DNA of 64,000 nucleotides from Merluccius polli (GCA_030340625.1 JAOPHQ010004602.1:61768-125767); one strand, 5' to 3'. Positions 43,168-58,718 are shown, numbered from the stretch's first letter. Translations and numbers: made by a program. Notes: generated by a model from the sequence alone, not told the origin.

Positions 43168-46100
43168 GTCAAGAGGACAGCAAATAGACCAGTAGTTTGA
43201 TATTAAACAGTAACGTTATTTGCAGCTGTAATTCAATTTAAAAGGAATATCTTCAATGTATTAAGAAAATGAACTCGCAAATGACTTGCGGTGAAAGGAG
43301 AGCACAAGCTTTCTCTGTTCTAAGGAAATTAAATAGATTCAACCTCAGGCGACAAAGCGCCTAGTGGTGTATAAAGTACCAGAAAGTCATCCTTGAGTAA
43401 AAGTACAGATATCTTGGTTGAAAGTGACTTAAAGTAATCTGTAAGAAAAGAGTGCTCTTTGTTACTTAAGTATCAAAAGTATTTATCTGGGTTCAAATGT
43501 ACCATGTATCAAAAGTAAAAGTAAAAGTACAAAGAAACAAAACCGTTTTTGGGCAGACACAAGAGGCATTTCGTCCGGTAAGAGGAATCCTACATATAGG
43601 CCTGATAGGTGAACAGTGGAGGTAAATATGGCCACGGTTGTTTATCTTCGGTAGTCATCCAGGATGCGTTCAAACTGCTGCTTTCGCTGTAGCTTATGCA
43701 CATGCGGTTGTGATTTTCCAGCAAATATTGTTTGGACCATGGGAGATCGGCAGTTTTTTGCACCGATACGCAACACGATAAAAAGTACAGAAGTCTGTAT
43801 GGATAATCCATTAGCACGATGTTTTGTAACGATAAGTCCATGTTTTGGAATAAAAGTTTAAAAAAAGCGTTTTTAATGTAGTGAAGTAAAGTCAACAGAA
43901 ATCTAAAAACTCAAGTAAAGTACAGATACTCCATAAAATGACTTAAGTACTGTAACAAAGTATTTATACTTTGTTACGTTACCTTACACCACTGCAAAGG
44001 GTAACTATTAACATTATTTATTTAACAAAACATAAGGACCCACCACAATTCAGTTGCTTCACTTCACCATTCCAACTGTATGTGCAACCGTATTTGTCTG
44101 CATATCTATCAATGAGTCATCCATTCACGCTTGATCCATCTATGATTGATCATGCTTTGTTGGCATTTGTTTTGGCATTTTTGGAGCAGTGACCAGATTG
44201 TAAACTTGTCATTTGTTGTTTCCCAAAAACAAATATTTAAATGGACATTCACCAGTGGTGTGCATTGGGCTCTGACACACGTTTCCAACAACTCACATGT
44301 TTCGCTTGTTCGTGGCTACGCTAGGAATTTGTCCGGGCAAGATTTAGTTTTGCTCCGGTGGGAAGGCACATTTTTTCTCTGATGCATCCATCATGTGAGC
44401 TAGTGTGTCCTCATGAACTAAATACGAGCAAAAGTGATCCAACACATACATAAATATATCAATAAAGAAAGAACAAACTTAAGAGAAAGGAGTTTGTAAT
44501 GTTAAAATGTGACAAGGCCATTGGTCAAAAAAGCCATGCAGACATCTTGGCTGTGTCTCATTTGCGAGGATGCTCCTAGACAAGAAGACAGGTAGTGATT
44601 CTAGGAAATTCAACGGCGTAGACCGCTCAGTATGAGGCATAGGAAAAAATGAAAATAAGTTCCTTGGTTGCCAACATTTCGAGGAAAACTTCAAATCCAG
44701 TCCAGAAGTCGTGACGCCTGCCTGGCTTGTTTAAATGCACTTCATTTAAACATTTTCTTTTTACTTCATAAATTGATTTAACTTCATATATTGCTGCATG
44801 TATGTAATTGAGAGTTATTCCTACACAGTTTACTATAGGACGATTCTAGTTTAGTTTTAGTTCAGGGCAGCCTTGTTCATTAAAATTCACCATGGTTCAC
44901 TCCTTGTAACTATAGCAACCAGGAGTGCTATGTTCACAAACAGGTACCTAATAAGGAACAGTGGTTCAGACCAGTTGTCCCTGAGCAAGACACCTAACCC
45001 TAACTGCTCCCGGCGAGCTGGCTGGCGCCTTGCATGGCTGACACCACCGTCGGTGTATGAATGGGTGTATAAATGGGTGTATGAATGGGCGTATGAATGG
45101 GTGAATGTGAGGCAAAATTGTAAAGCGCTTTGAGTGGCCACTGGTCTGAAAAGCACTTTATAAATGCAGTCCATTTACCATTTAGCCAGGTACCAAGCTA
45201 GACACCTTAGCCTTTAACTATGGAAAAAACACACACACACACACCGGGCACAACATATCCACCAGGTCGATTGGGCCGGTACCTGGGGGCCTCCCAAGCC
45301 CCACCAACTGTGGCCTCATCCTGCTTTTGCTTTTTTTTTAATCAAATCAAATACATTCATTGAGTGTGTGTGTGTGTGTGTGTGTTGCACCAATGAATGC
45401 AGAGTTACGTAATTGCAAATAAAATAAATATTACGATTGGTTTGCTGGCTGTGTCTGTATCATGACGATGATTGATGATGAGGTCAGGTGACCTGTGACC
45501 TTGGGAATTTGGATAGGGGCATAACCTTAGCTAAGACAACAGAGTATAGACGACGTTACGATTAAAGTTAGCTGCTAACTAAACTAACAGACATCATGGA
45601 TGCATTTTGGAAAATGCCAAACCCCACATGGCGAGGATTCAAAATTAACTGGACTAGAACAAGGATGAGTCAACAATGCTTGAATTTGCTATCACTACTG
45701 GCAATAGAGTCGGAGACCTGGACTCTAATGATGTGGTGGAGGAGTTTTCCAGGAGAAAGGCCAGAAAGAAGTAGCCTGGTCACCAGCCTCTCGTACTACA
45801 TTTCATTTGTACAGAGAGTCTGGCCACTCACCATTGACAATTGTTAACTAACTGAAGGCGGGTGCTCTGTTGAAGTTTAAAACTATTGGCTCTGCCCAGT
45901 GCCACTCCGAATCTGCCATAACCAATCGCTAACGTTTGGTCGTGACGTATTTCATGCGCCAGAAACCACGTTGCGCGCAGTATACAAACGGCAGATGCAG
46001 TGAGCATTAGCATTAGCCTGGTTCCGCCCGCCTCCGTACTTACGCTCAATAACTGAAATTCGCGCACGACCTCTACGTCACTGTTCTCAGGCCGCGCCTC

Positions 46101-46632
46101 CTGTTCGCTGATTGGACCGGTAAAACTTTACCGGGAGAAAACCCGCGAATATGCCGAATGCCCAGACCTAGTACTGAAGGGAAATGAAAATTGAGCGGAA
46201 GTACGTCGGAGGGCGGAGCCAGGCTAAGAAAGAAGACCATCGCTGTCCTAACGGCAAGCGAGCGTCCGCCATGGGACTCTTGGTCCCATTTTTTACAAGG
46301 GACTCTTGGTCCCATGGCCCCTGTGAGGAGGTGTTTTATCCTTGGGACACGACGTACAGGTCGGACCCCAGTGCTAAATAACACTTGGGGACACCTCGAA
46401 CCGTGCACATTACACACTGCGGTGGTGCTGTTGACGGCTACATACCCTCTTGTCCCAGTGTGATGAGCCAGGGAGTCTCCAGGGGACTTCCTTGAAGGTA
46501 TAACACGTCCTGGCCAACATCTCCTTGCCCCCCCCCCAAGGACACACATTATTCTGACACGCACACACATGCACGGACAATGTCCACATGTGTTTTTGCA
46601 ACCCCCCCCCCCCCCGCATGCTTGGTGATGAC

Positions 46633-46689
<57 letters not shown>

Positions 46690-47078
46690 AGTGGCGGTGA
46701 CGGTTAAGGGTGACTCACAGCCTTCGGACTAGAGACAGGATCAATTTGACCTCCTCTGTCATAAAGCAGGAGCAGGAGTGTGCATTCGCTGGTGTGTACC
46801 ACCTCACACTGCTCGTTACCACTCACTTCAAACACATTCCAGTGCTTCAGCAGAGCACTACATCATAAAGTGTCACAGAGTCCCGGAGACACCCCCCCCC
46901 CACCGCCCACCGTCCCGCCCCAACACACACACACACACACACACAATCCCCTCCCTGGGTCCATGTAGCCCTCGTACTGGAAAACATTCTTCTGGGGAAC
47001 AACCTCCCCCACCCCCCCGCTGCCTCCCCCGGGCCTTCTCACTCTCTTTCTTTCTCACCCGTTCTTTCCTTCAATGCA

Positions 47079-47176
<98 letters not shown>

Positions 47177-47535
47177 GTTGCCATGTACCATGCCAACCCC
47201 GAGCATGGCAATATACTTTAATGCCGACTCAGCATATACAGCAATACAGGGATGTGAAGTAAAAACAAACTAATTGGCGCAGTAACCATTGCTAATAGAA
47301 ACAGCATGTTATATGTGGTGGAATGGGCAGTGAACATTTCACATGATCATAGACGCTATAGATATAAAGGGGCAGTTGATCATCGGCTAGAGTGCATATC
47401 CACACGCAAACGGCATAATTTGAAATATTTCAGGTATTTCTGTGCATTATAGTCACGTTTTTTTTTACGGCAGCCTGTACTGTTTTATTTAAGGAAATAT
47501 GCTATGGAAGGTTACTTTCTCTACATATGTTTGTA

Positions 47536-47611
<76 letters not shown>

Positions 47612-47812
47612 GTGTTTGTGTTTGTGTATTGTTTGTGTGTTCAGAAGCTGGTGTTTTGTGAAGTCTGTGAATATATTTGAGCTGACATAATAATGACTTA
47701 TTACAATCAGTTTAAGTTGAGGCCATTGAGTTCATGTCAGCAATATGTCAAACTGGGGTCAATGTTCTAACACTCTTTGCTGTCAGAACTTGTGACGCAC
47801 ACACGTACGCAA

Positions 47813-47873
<61 letters not shown>

Positions 47874-48305
47874 TGAAACAACAACATGAAACATTTCATG
47901 CACAACTGTTGGTGTCACACACACACACACGCAAACACACACACTCACACTAACACACATGTTGAAACAGCAGAGATTGACATCTAGGTGTATGTAAATA
48001 TTTATTTCTCACCATCTTGAAAAATGTAAAAAGCTTCCTTGCTCTGGTGATGTGAAACATGTGGTCAGACGAACAAAGAGCACTTCTAATAACACCGTTT
48101 CTTGGAATAACAGGCATAGGAGATTCTCTTTAACAGAAATCTGTGATAGGCCTTTGAATCCATTTCCTACAATGCATCCTCAATTCAATTACCTAATTAA
48201 AGGGGGACAGGAACACACCCTGCCGTAATCTCCCCCGTACCAACTATTATATAGCAAGTGACATCACCTGGCACACACACACACTGACACACACACACAC
48301 ACACA

Positions 48306-48376
<71 letters not shown>

Positions 48377-48910
48377 ACTGACACACACACACACACACAC
48401 ACAATGCCCTTGTTGGAAATATAAAATGAGACCGTGAGACGGTAAACATTGGGCTGATCTTAATGCGTTCTTTCTGAGGAATATTTAGTTTCATGCGGTG
48501 GGGCCAGGAAATCTGCACAGAATTGTTAGGTTTTTAATTTGCACAGGATTGTATTTTTTTCTCTCTCTCTCTGATATAAGGCCTGCATACTGTAAGCTGT
48601 CTGAGAATATAACATTGGTCCAGGGAGAGAGAGAGAGAGACCTCTTTGGGGGTCTTTGCTGGGGGTCTGACATTCCGCTACCCCCCCCAAACACGGAGCT
48701 GGGAATATTATGTGCGATGGCCTCCCAACTGGTACTTCTCCGGTGCCAGAGACGCAGAGAATACATATGCACACAGTGTATAGGCACGTATACGAGTCTG
48801 CATTTCGACAATGTCGCTCATAGAATCGATATTGTTTTGCGTGGACTTCCCTCACATTAGATATGGAGGACTTGCTTCTCTTTACTGTTTCCACGCATGC
48901 ACGCGCACAT

Positions 48911-48944
<34 letters not shown>

Positions 48945-49219
48945 CTTTAACTGCCTAACGTCTCCCTTGGTAAACCACTTCCGGTCGGAGGCTTTATGGG
49001 AAATATACGGTGGCTCGATGTGACCAGCCATCAAACAGCTGACCCCAGGTCGGCATGTTGCAGGTGAGAGGAGGGGACTTCCTAACTAATAGAGACATCT
49101 TTTCTTTGTTTTTGGCCGTCCATCTTTTTCTCATTTCCCTCGTTCTCTTGGGCTGTTTGTCTTTTTGAATCACCCTCAACCTTTCCCAATTACCTTCAAA
49201 AAAGTTTGTCTCAAAGCCA

Positions 49220-49288
<69 letters not shown>

Positions 49289-50103
49289 TCTCTCTCCCTC
49301 TCTCTCTCTCTCCTAGTAACCCCCCACCTTAGTAAACTCTAGCATCCATAAACTTCCACACATCCCTCGTTACAACCCCTCTCTTATATCACCAATAACT
49401 ATTTCCATGTGAGACCCACGGGCAAGTAGAGGGTAGTTGCCAGGCAAATTTAGGAGCTCCTATCCGGAGGGCTGTGTTATTGTCAGGGCTGCGCTGTCCG
49501 CTATAGATCAACAGCCTTGTGTGTGCGTGAGTGTTCATCCTATCCATCCCCGCCCCTCCCCTGCACACTGCAGTGCTGTCTGGGCCGCTTGGTTGGTGGC
49601 TACGGAGCAGAGCTCAGTGACCAGAGAGAGAGACAAGACATATAGGATTGAGTGTTTTTACAGTCCCAGAGGCAAACTCACACATACACCTTAAATACTC
49701 CCTCCCACCTCTTTTTCTATGTGGTAAATTACGACTATATATTGGTCACAATTATGTTAAAGTGTCGTGGACAAAAAAAAAACCCAAAAAACTATTTTTG
49801 TCTGTTTTGTTAGCAGCTTGTTTTTCCATCTGCTTGACATTCATTGAGGATTTGGCACAATACATATTTTGTTCTCGTTCGTTCCCTGCGTATTGTATTA
49901 CTTACCAAAGCCAGCTACCAAGAACATGATGAAGCAGTAACGGTAAAAATGCGTAATAAGTGAATAATTGAGTTGTGCGTGTCAATGTGTGTTTTGCGGT
50001 ATCCGTTACGTAGTACATATCACTCATTAGTCACTACACACACGACAATTTAAAAAAAAAAAGCAACGACATTAGCCACATTTCTAATGTCGTATGCATG
50101 TGG

Positions 50104-50140
<37 letters not shown>

Positions 50141-50923
50141 TCCACTGTAAATGAATCTGGACATTGTAATCAACCGATGTTCATTTATAAAATTGGCTAA
50201 AAGAGGTCTTTAGCGAGCAAACCACTCACAGGTCCTTTTTCTGTTTCCAGTTTCTGTGAAATGACCATTACCCATAATCCACTCTGACTCAAAGCATCTC
50301 CCCACACAATCTCCCTGGTGCACAAATGGTTTTGATCAGAGCCCAGGGGACAATGGGTCAGGGCCCCTCCACAGAGACTGGGAGAGACCACAGCATCGCT
50401 TGTTTTACAAATCCAAAAAGGGCTCGATCAAGCCCCATGATTTCATCCAGCTACATGGAGGTCATACAGGTTAAATACACCTTAAATACAGGGTTTACAT
50501 CAAATTAATGTGTGTGTGTGTGTGTGTTAGTGTGTGTGTGTGTGTGTGTGTGTACCTGTGGCCTTCTCGGGGTTGTTACACATGAAGCAGAGCCAGCTCT
50601 CCTCTTTTTGGCTGAAGCCAAACAGGTCGAAGAAACGCACCTCCTCCAGATGGACCTGAAGATTGGCCAAGTCCTGGGGTGGGGGGGGAGACAGTCCATT
50701 CAGAACAACAATCGAGAGAGAGAGACAAAGAGAGAGAGAGAGAGGGAGGGGGGGGGGATGTACGGATGAATGGGAGATGGACTCGGGGCACAACTGAACA
50801 ACTACAGCATTGTCTGGTTGTTCCACCTCCACCAGATGGTAGCAGTTCAATAATTAATTTGTAATCTAATTTGCTAATGATAATTCACAGTCACATTCAT
50901 TGAATGTGGTTGTTCCCTCTGCT

Positions 50924-51004
<81 letters not shown>

Positions 51005-51213
51005 CAGGTTCATTAGGTTAACTTGGAGTGCAGCAATCTAGAACGTGTCTGTAAAGTGCCTTGTTGAAGAAAGGGTCATTAAGTGTGTGTGCTTTGTCTG
51101 TGTGTGTGTACCAGATGGTAGCAGTTCAATAATTCATTTGCATGCTAATTTGCTAATGATAATTCAGTCACATTCATTGAATGTGGTTGTTCCCTCCGCT
51201 TTTCAACACACGC

Positions 51214-51260
<47 letters not shown>

Positions 51261-52841
51261 CAGGTTCATTAGGGTAACCTATGAAGGTATATTTGGTGCA
51301 AAAGTCACGAGCACATTTAACTACAGATTTCGCATGCGCACACTAAAGTCACAAACGTGTAACTGTAAATTTGAAGTTGTATTTTTTTTTTCTATACCTT
51401 GTTAACACAAATCCTTGTTACGGGTTCACAAATCCTTGTTACGGGTTCACAAATCCTTGTTACAGGTACACAAATCCTATCCTGTGCATCACAACTTCCT
51501 GGCCTTATGCACTCAAGACTTTTGCCCCAAATGCACTGCAACGATTGGGGCAAAACACATTTGCACATCCGTGTTTCATAATCTGAGAACATGCACAACA
51601 TTCGTGCATTTGTAAACCGTAAATTTGAAGTTGTACATATTTTCGTTTTACCTTGTTAGCACAAAATAGGGCTACGGGTTCACAAATCCGTGTTACAGGT
51701 ACACAAATCCTATCCTGTGCATCACAACTTGCAAGTGTCATGCCCTCAACACTTTCGCCCCAAATACACTGCAACGATTGGGGCAAAACACATTCGCACA
51801 TCCGTGTTTCATAATCTGAGAACATGCACAACATTCGTGCATTTGTAAACCCAAATGTGAACTAATGCATCAGAAGTTGTGCATCTGTGAAATATTTTCT
51901 CATTATAAAATGGTATTAGATCGCTGTGGTCATTGAGCATTTTCTTGCACAACTACAAGTCAATTGATACAAGTGTTCGAATCTGCTTCTACGAGTTTGC
52001 AGCTGTTGTTTTCCGTACGGATACTTTTGCACCATATACACCACCTAGCGAGGTGCAAAACGGAGTTGTACTTGTGCACCGCCGAGCGAATCGATCGAAA
52101 AGAAAACAAGGCGGCCGGATCTGGATCCTGGATCGCGCCCAGGCATCCCTGCTCATATGGTCCGTGTATGATCCGATCATTTAATTATTCCATTCATTCA
52201 TCCAAACGAAAAACGAAAAAACGAGTCAATATATCGTTTTTTCTGTTTTTTCTTTATGCACCAACAATTGAATAATGGTGTTTGTTTTCCTATTTTCAGC
52301 TCAAAACGGAAATTATAATAAACAATGAAACCAAAACGAAATAATAAACACAATTTACTTATTTCTTTATATATCTTCCCGCTCCGCATGCGCAATGTAG
52401 CGATGGTCAACCCTGTCTCATCAAAATTACGTTCCCAGGGAACTATTCGGCATTCTCAATTACGTTTGTCTGAAAACGTATTTTGTCCGTGATTACGTTT
52501 CATTGAACGTATCGCAAATACGTTCGTTCTCAGCCTATTTTTTGCCATTTATTTACCTATAGGATTATGTTTGGTTGAAACGTATCCCAGATATGTTAAA
52601 TGTCAACATATAACACATTATTGTCATTAAGGCATATTTCCCTTTCGGGGAACGTTTAATTTAACGTGTTTTGTCCCTGATTACGTCTTGAATCTGAATT
52701 GAGCATCTTTTTCGTTATTTATTTACCTCTTGGATAATTTACATTGAATTGAAACGTATCCTCAATAGGCTACGTTAAATATCGATAACACATTTGTCGG
52801 GGGGGGGGGGGGGGGTCCAGGTCCGACCCTGGACTGGGAGC

Positions 52842-52875
<34 letters not shown>

Positions 52876-54258
52876 ACCGGACCGGCGGCGGGAGGATGGC
52901 CGGTCCCATTCCCCCCCGCCGGTCCGGTCCGGGGGGGAGGATGGCCGGTCCAGTGGTGGGCCGGTCCAGGACCCTGAATGCTCCTAGTCCGACCCAAATG
53001 GATGTACCTGCATTTATACATGACGGGCCGCAGCATGGGCCGCTATACTACAGTATAAATGTATACTCCTGATCATTAACGATACAGCAGTGTTGTGTAG
53101 TAGCCATCGCTAAGAAATATGTATGCTTCTTTTCCGAGAAATATCGTAATTTCATTGGATTGTTGCGTCAATTTACACTACAGTTCCCATGAGTGTCAGC
53201 GACCGTTGCTATGGTGACGACGCCTGGGCGCGATCCAGGATCCAGATCCGGCCGCCTTGTTTTCTTTTCGATCGATTCGCTCGGCGTGCACAAGTACAAC
53301 TCCGTTTTGCACCTCGCTAGGTGGTGTATATGGTGCAAAAGTATCCGTACGGAAAACAACAGCTGCAAACTCGTAGAAGCAGATTCGAACACTTGTATCA
53401 ATTGACTTGTAGTTGTGCAAGAAAATGCTCAATGACCACAGCGATCTAATACCATTTTATAATGAGAAAATATTTCACAGATGCACAACTTCTGATGCAT
53501 TAGTTCACATTTGGGTTTACAAATGCACGAATGTTGTGCATGTTCTCAGATTATGAAACACGGATGTGCGAATGTGTTTTGCCCCAATCGTTGCAGTGTA
53601 TTTGGGGCGAAAGTGTTGAGGGCATGACACTTGAAAGTTGTGATGCACAGGATAGGATTTGTGTACCTGTAACACGGATTTGTGAACCCGTAGCCCTATT
53701 TTGTGTTAACAAGGTAAAACGAAAATATGTACAACTTCAAATTTACGGTTTACAAATGCACGAATGTTGTGCATGTTCTCAGATTATGAAACACGGATGT
53801 GCAAATGTGTTTTGCCCCAATCGTTGCAGTGCATTTGGGGCAAAAGTCTTGAGTGCATAAGGCCAGGAAGTTGTGATGCACAGGATAGGATTTGTGTACC
53901 TGTAACAAGGATTTGTGAACCCGTAACAAGGATTTGTGAACCCGTAACAAGGATTTGTGTTAACAAGGTATAGAAAAAAAAAATACAACTTCAAAGTTAC
54001 AGTTACACGTTTGTGACTTTAGTGTGCGCATGCGAAATCTGTAGTTAAATGTGCTCGTGACTTTTGCACCAAATATACCTTCATAGTAACCTAGCAATCT
54101 AGCAATCTAGCAATCTAGATCTTGTTAAAGAAAGGGTCATTAAATGTGTGTGCTTTGTCTGTGTGTGTGTGTATTTATGTGTCTGTATTGACAGTGAATC
54201 AGTGAAAAAACCAAGAGCTCCATTACAGATCACACTGCATACACGTGCACGCACACAA

Positions 54259-54335
<77 letters not shown>

Positions 54336-55436
54336 AGCACACACACAGGAGTGTGCTCCTGACCTGAGCTCCGGGGGAGCTGGATTTGAAGGAATGCAAG
54401 AAGATAAGTAGCTCTCACTAGTAGTGTGTCTTCAACAAGTGTGACTCATTAGAGGTCAGTGTCGGCAACAGATCCCCGCATGCTTCATGTTAACAGGAAG
54501 GCGTTTCATTTTGTTGTCTTGTTGTGCGTTTGTGCGTCTGACGTTGGACTTTTTCTTGCTGAGTGATCACTTGATAGCCTCTCTCTCCCTTTCTCAATCT
54601 CTCTCTCGCTCGCTCTCACACACGGACTCACGCACGCACACATATTCTCCACTGGGACCTGCTCAGGGTTTCAAAACTTGGCAAAGGACCTTGGCTTCAG
54701 GACACTGACAAACTCGGACCATGTGCGGTAAAGTGTGTGTATGTGTGTGTGTGAGAGAGAGAGAGAAAGAGTACACGTGTGTATATACAGTATACTGTAT
54801 ATATACAGTATATATTCACACACTGCTCTATTCCCAATTGTGTACGATACTGTATCTAGAAGCTATACAAACCCAGGCAGGATGTACCAAGACCCAAGAC
54901 AGGTCCAGGGCGAAGTCGGAGAACAAGCCATGTGAGCGATGGGCAGACAGGAGGTTTTAACTAGCCTAAGAGATGAGAAGTGAGCTACCCAAAGTGTCCA
55001 TTACAAGCGGCACATGACCTCTATGAAGGACTCCCCGCAAGTAACCGCATCGGGGCTGCCGAGGCAGCCACGGGCAAAAAAAAACCTTTAGTGATCGAAG
55101 CAGTAAAGGGTCAAAAAGAAAAAAACAACCTCTCTAGCCGCTTGATCCAGGCTAACTCAAATCACTCCTGACAGCCGTTCTGTGGACTAGATGTGGATAG
55201 CCCTCAGTCCAATGGGCTTCTTTAAGACTTCAAAGACAGGAAGGAGCCTATCTCCGGATTACACCGTCCACTTCATACCCGACAAATGCCAAGCCAATTA
55301 AAACAATTTGAACATTGTTTACCAAACAGCAGAGCGCCAGAGTACCTCTGTGATTCATCGGCCATCTTACCCAGGAGCCAGGGAAGGAGGAAGGAGACAG
55401 ACTACAGGTCTGCGGTACGAGAAAGAGAGAGCGAGA

Positions 55437-55476
<40 letters not shown>

Positions 55477-58075
55477 AAAGGGCTGTAAAGGGAATGAAAG
55501 AGCGATAGATAAGCTGAGAGACAGAGCCAAGCTGTGTGAGTAACATGCAACCACCACCCCCTACCACCATCACCGCCCCCCCAAACAGCAGTCTATCCGG
55601 GCCAGACAGCCACATGCATTGCAACACATCGCTCACGGCAAAGCAACAACAACAACAGCAACAACGCTACAACGCACACACCGAACGACGGATCGGCCGC
55701 CAGCGCACGTTTATGATTGAGCGGCGGGGAACCCGAACCCGGGCGTCCATTAAACTGACATGGAGGATGCAGGAATAGACGAGAACACATGCTTCTTCCA
55801 TCCAAGACACCCCCGTGGGGGGGTGTGAACGGGGGGGGGGGGGGGGGGGAAGGGGGGATCCCACAATGGCATTAAAATGGAGAAACAATTGGTGGCTTAT
55901 GCAGGTCTAAAATAATCCCCCCCACTGGCTATCTCTTATGTCTCTTTTCCCGGTTCCCCAGTGCCTAACTCGTTGCTAGAACATGATTTTAATGCGATCA
56001 AGATGCAGGATCGCAGCACCGCACCGCGCAACGCTCGCTCGCTGTTTCGCATGGAAGGCTGCAGGCGAATTTGCTGCGACCCGGGGGATGACGTGCGCAG
56101 GCCCGGAGCGACGCAGCCGACCGGTTCGCGACACGCCGCAAAAGACGGCGGTAGAGGAGAAGTCAGAAGTGAGCTCATCTTTATAGAGCAGCCTTTCTTC
56201 CGTAAACACATGTTAAAGGATGGGGAAAAACTCCAGTTGTGTGATACGATATCCTGGAAGTGTCACCAGAAGTGAAGAAAAATGGAGAAAGGATGGGAGA
56301 ACGAGGGGAACGAGAGGCAGGGTTAGGTATGGATACTACTCAACGGGAACTAAAACCACCGTAGATACAAACAAAAAAAAAAGGTCAGTGATGTGAACAC
56401 ACATGGGGAGAAGAAAATGAGGAAAGTAACACATCAAAGAAAGAGAAAAAGACTGTGAGCCCTATGCGTTTTCACTATCCGTCATTACATATCCCATTCA
56501 TTGAAGTCCAACCTATAACAATGGCTTTAGTAGGATTTAGTAGGATTCAGTACAAAGGCAACAGCAACCCGGCGTGGCCCTCGGCCTTCTCTGTATGTAC
56601 ACACGATAGTTCATATACCAGCATATGTTCGGTTCCCTGCTTTCTGGAAAACATCTCCTTTTCCACATATAAACACGCGAGCAACCATATCGCACAGCAC
56701 CCTCTTGGCTGTGTCAGCAAAACCTTCTCACACCGGCGGAAAGGAAAATGGGAATAAACAACGAATAAACAAGCTACCTCACTCGAACCTTGCCCTGCAC
56801 AGCACACCTCCCAGTGTGCTTCTCTCCTACCGACGCCATGGTTGTAGTTTCAGCTTACCTCATAGATTATGTTCAATTTATCTTCACGCTGTTTATCTTT
56901 TATCTCTTCACACACCTCCCACCAAGTGTCACGATCATCACCTGTCCCTCCCTTTTGCGTCTGATTGCAAAGTTCCCACTCGTCCTCCGTCACTGCTTCA
57001 ACTTTATTCCACTTCCTCCTCAAAATGTGCGTTTTCTCTATTTTACATCTAATTACATTTGAATTTGTCGCCGTTGTTTCCCCCCTCGCCTTCTACATGT
57101 CCCTGTCTCGTAATCTCTTAATTTCCATGAAATATATGCATGTTGTTGGAAATGTATTTCGCCTAAATGTGTCTCTCTTAATCTCCTCTCCCCTTTGCTT
57201 TGAACGTTTATCGTGAAACTCTTCGCCCACGCTTAAAAAACTATTTAATCTCTGAAGTACCGATCCCTGTCTGAGGTTCAACTTGCTCAGTCTTCAGTCT
57301 TGGTTCTCATACACCGCGTTTCTACCCAGCTTCCCCTTGTCTGTCTGCCCTTCTCCCAAACCAACACATATTCCAGCAGAAGCTTTTGAAGGCACTGTGA
57401 AATTAAATTCGGTGTATATCTGACTTCTGTGATGGGAAATGCACATTTCCAAACAAAACAGGTCATTATCGTGGGACAAGTGCGTAGGTGAAAAGTGATT
57501 GGATCCTTCAAGATATTATTGGATTGCACAACAGGGATAAAACATGAAAGCCAGCTGTGTGATAGCCAGTTGCAGGTTTTATACGACTACAGCAGAGACT
57601 GCCAGAGACTGGACATGTAAGTTGTCCTCAGAAACCAAACAAAAAAAGGCCTCTCGAGGAAGTTATTATCTTGCAGTTAGTTACTCTTGCAGTTTATTCC
57701 TTTTGGATGTAATGTCAATCTAAATCAAATAAACACAATGATTTGAAATGTTTTGAAACGTTTGGCTTACTTGAATAGGCAAATTATATTGCTGCGGAAA
57801 ATAGTGGAAAAAGTAAATTGTCATCGCATGGTGTCTTTTACTCTCGTGATTATCTCGGGGGTCTCGTAAAGACGCCTGCAAGTCTCCCAAATTGCAGAGT
57901 TAAAACATGGCCCTGCTCAGTGGCAGAGTAATAGGTAGGGAAACCTTTCATCTCCCTAAAATACGATGGCACTTAACAGGAATCTGCAGTGGAATTCATC
58001 CCTGCTCCATGTGGTTGTGATTGGCCGAGAGCGACAGAGGCCAGCGCTTAGGATGATACTGTAAGAGCGGGTCAT

Positions 58076-58147
<72 letters not shown>

Positions 58148-58687
58148 TCAAAGCCTTCTCAACCCTCTCTCTCATTTTATTTCTAATCTGTGTCTTTCCT
58201 GTTTTTCCTTCGGGGTTGTATTAGTTTGGTTGAAGGCTGCCTTGGTTTACCTGACTTGGTTGAAGATACAGTATGAACAGACATGCTATACAACTGAATG
58301 AGCATGTTATGTAAAAGCTAGCGTCTGCGATTGGATGAAGCCCATGCTTCATACCGTGATCCTATTAAAAGGCAGTTTCATCAAATCATCTAATCTCAAT
58401 GGAAGTGAACACCGCTGTCCCGCATACATTGCTCTCTTTTATTACACTTTTGTTTGTGTTTTTCTTTTAGCTGACATTGTTATTTGACCAAAATGTTGAT
58501 GTGTGTTCTTATGCTGCCATCCTTTTATGCCGTCTCCTTTGAAAATATGTTTCATGTGACACTATTAATGATAAATATAATATAAATATAATAAAAAGTA
58601 AAATACACATGTATCTGTGTGACTTTCTGAGCTATATAAAAAGAGGTATAACAAATAGTGGGGTGGTGATTATACACAAGTGTTAGA

Positions 58688-58718
<31 letters not shown>

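Larger units (their letters stand above)
51280..54085. mobile_element. 2.8-kb foldback-type element with ~865-bp inverted arms
   Basis: Left arm 51280-52144 and right arm 53222-54085 are reverse complements with only a handful of differences. The termini read TATGAAGGTATATTTGGTGC and its complement. A perfect 6-bp duplication GTAACC flanks the element (51274-51279 and 54086-54091). Each arm holds two partial tandem units of about 230 bp, sharing GCCCCAAAT, TGCACTGCAACGATTGGGGC-like sequence and GTGTTTCATAATCTGAG. The 1.08-kb spacer carries AAACGTAT/ATTACGTTT words and G- and C-homopolymers. No transposase was seen. Mirrored short frames on the two arms are artefacts of the inversion. Confidence 0.92.

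Noticed and set aside
44870..45183. tRNA-derived SINE with A and B boxes
   Set aside because: I could not find convincing RNA polymerase III boxes; only the 3' part resembles known fish repeats.
51371..53994. Pairs of identical 60-110 residue frames on opposite strands
   Set aside because: Products of the inverted arms of the foldback element. No domain or conserved start.
55961..56275. GC-rich open frames on both strands in a VEPH1 intron
   Set aside because: Open on both strands without recognisable domains; could be a CpG-rich patch.
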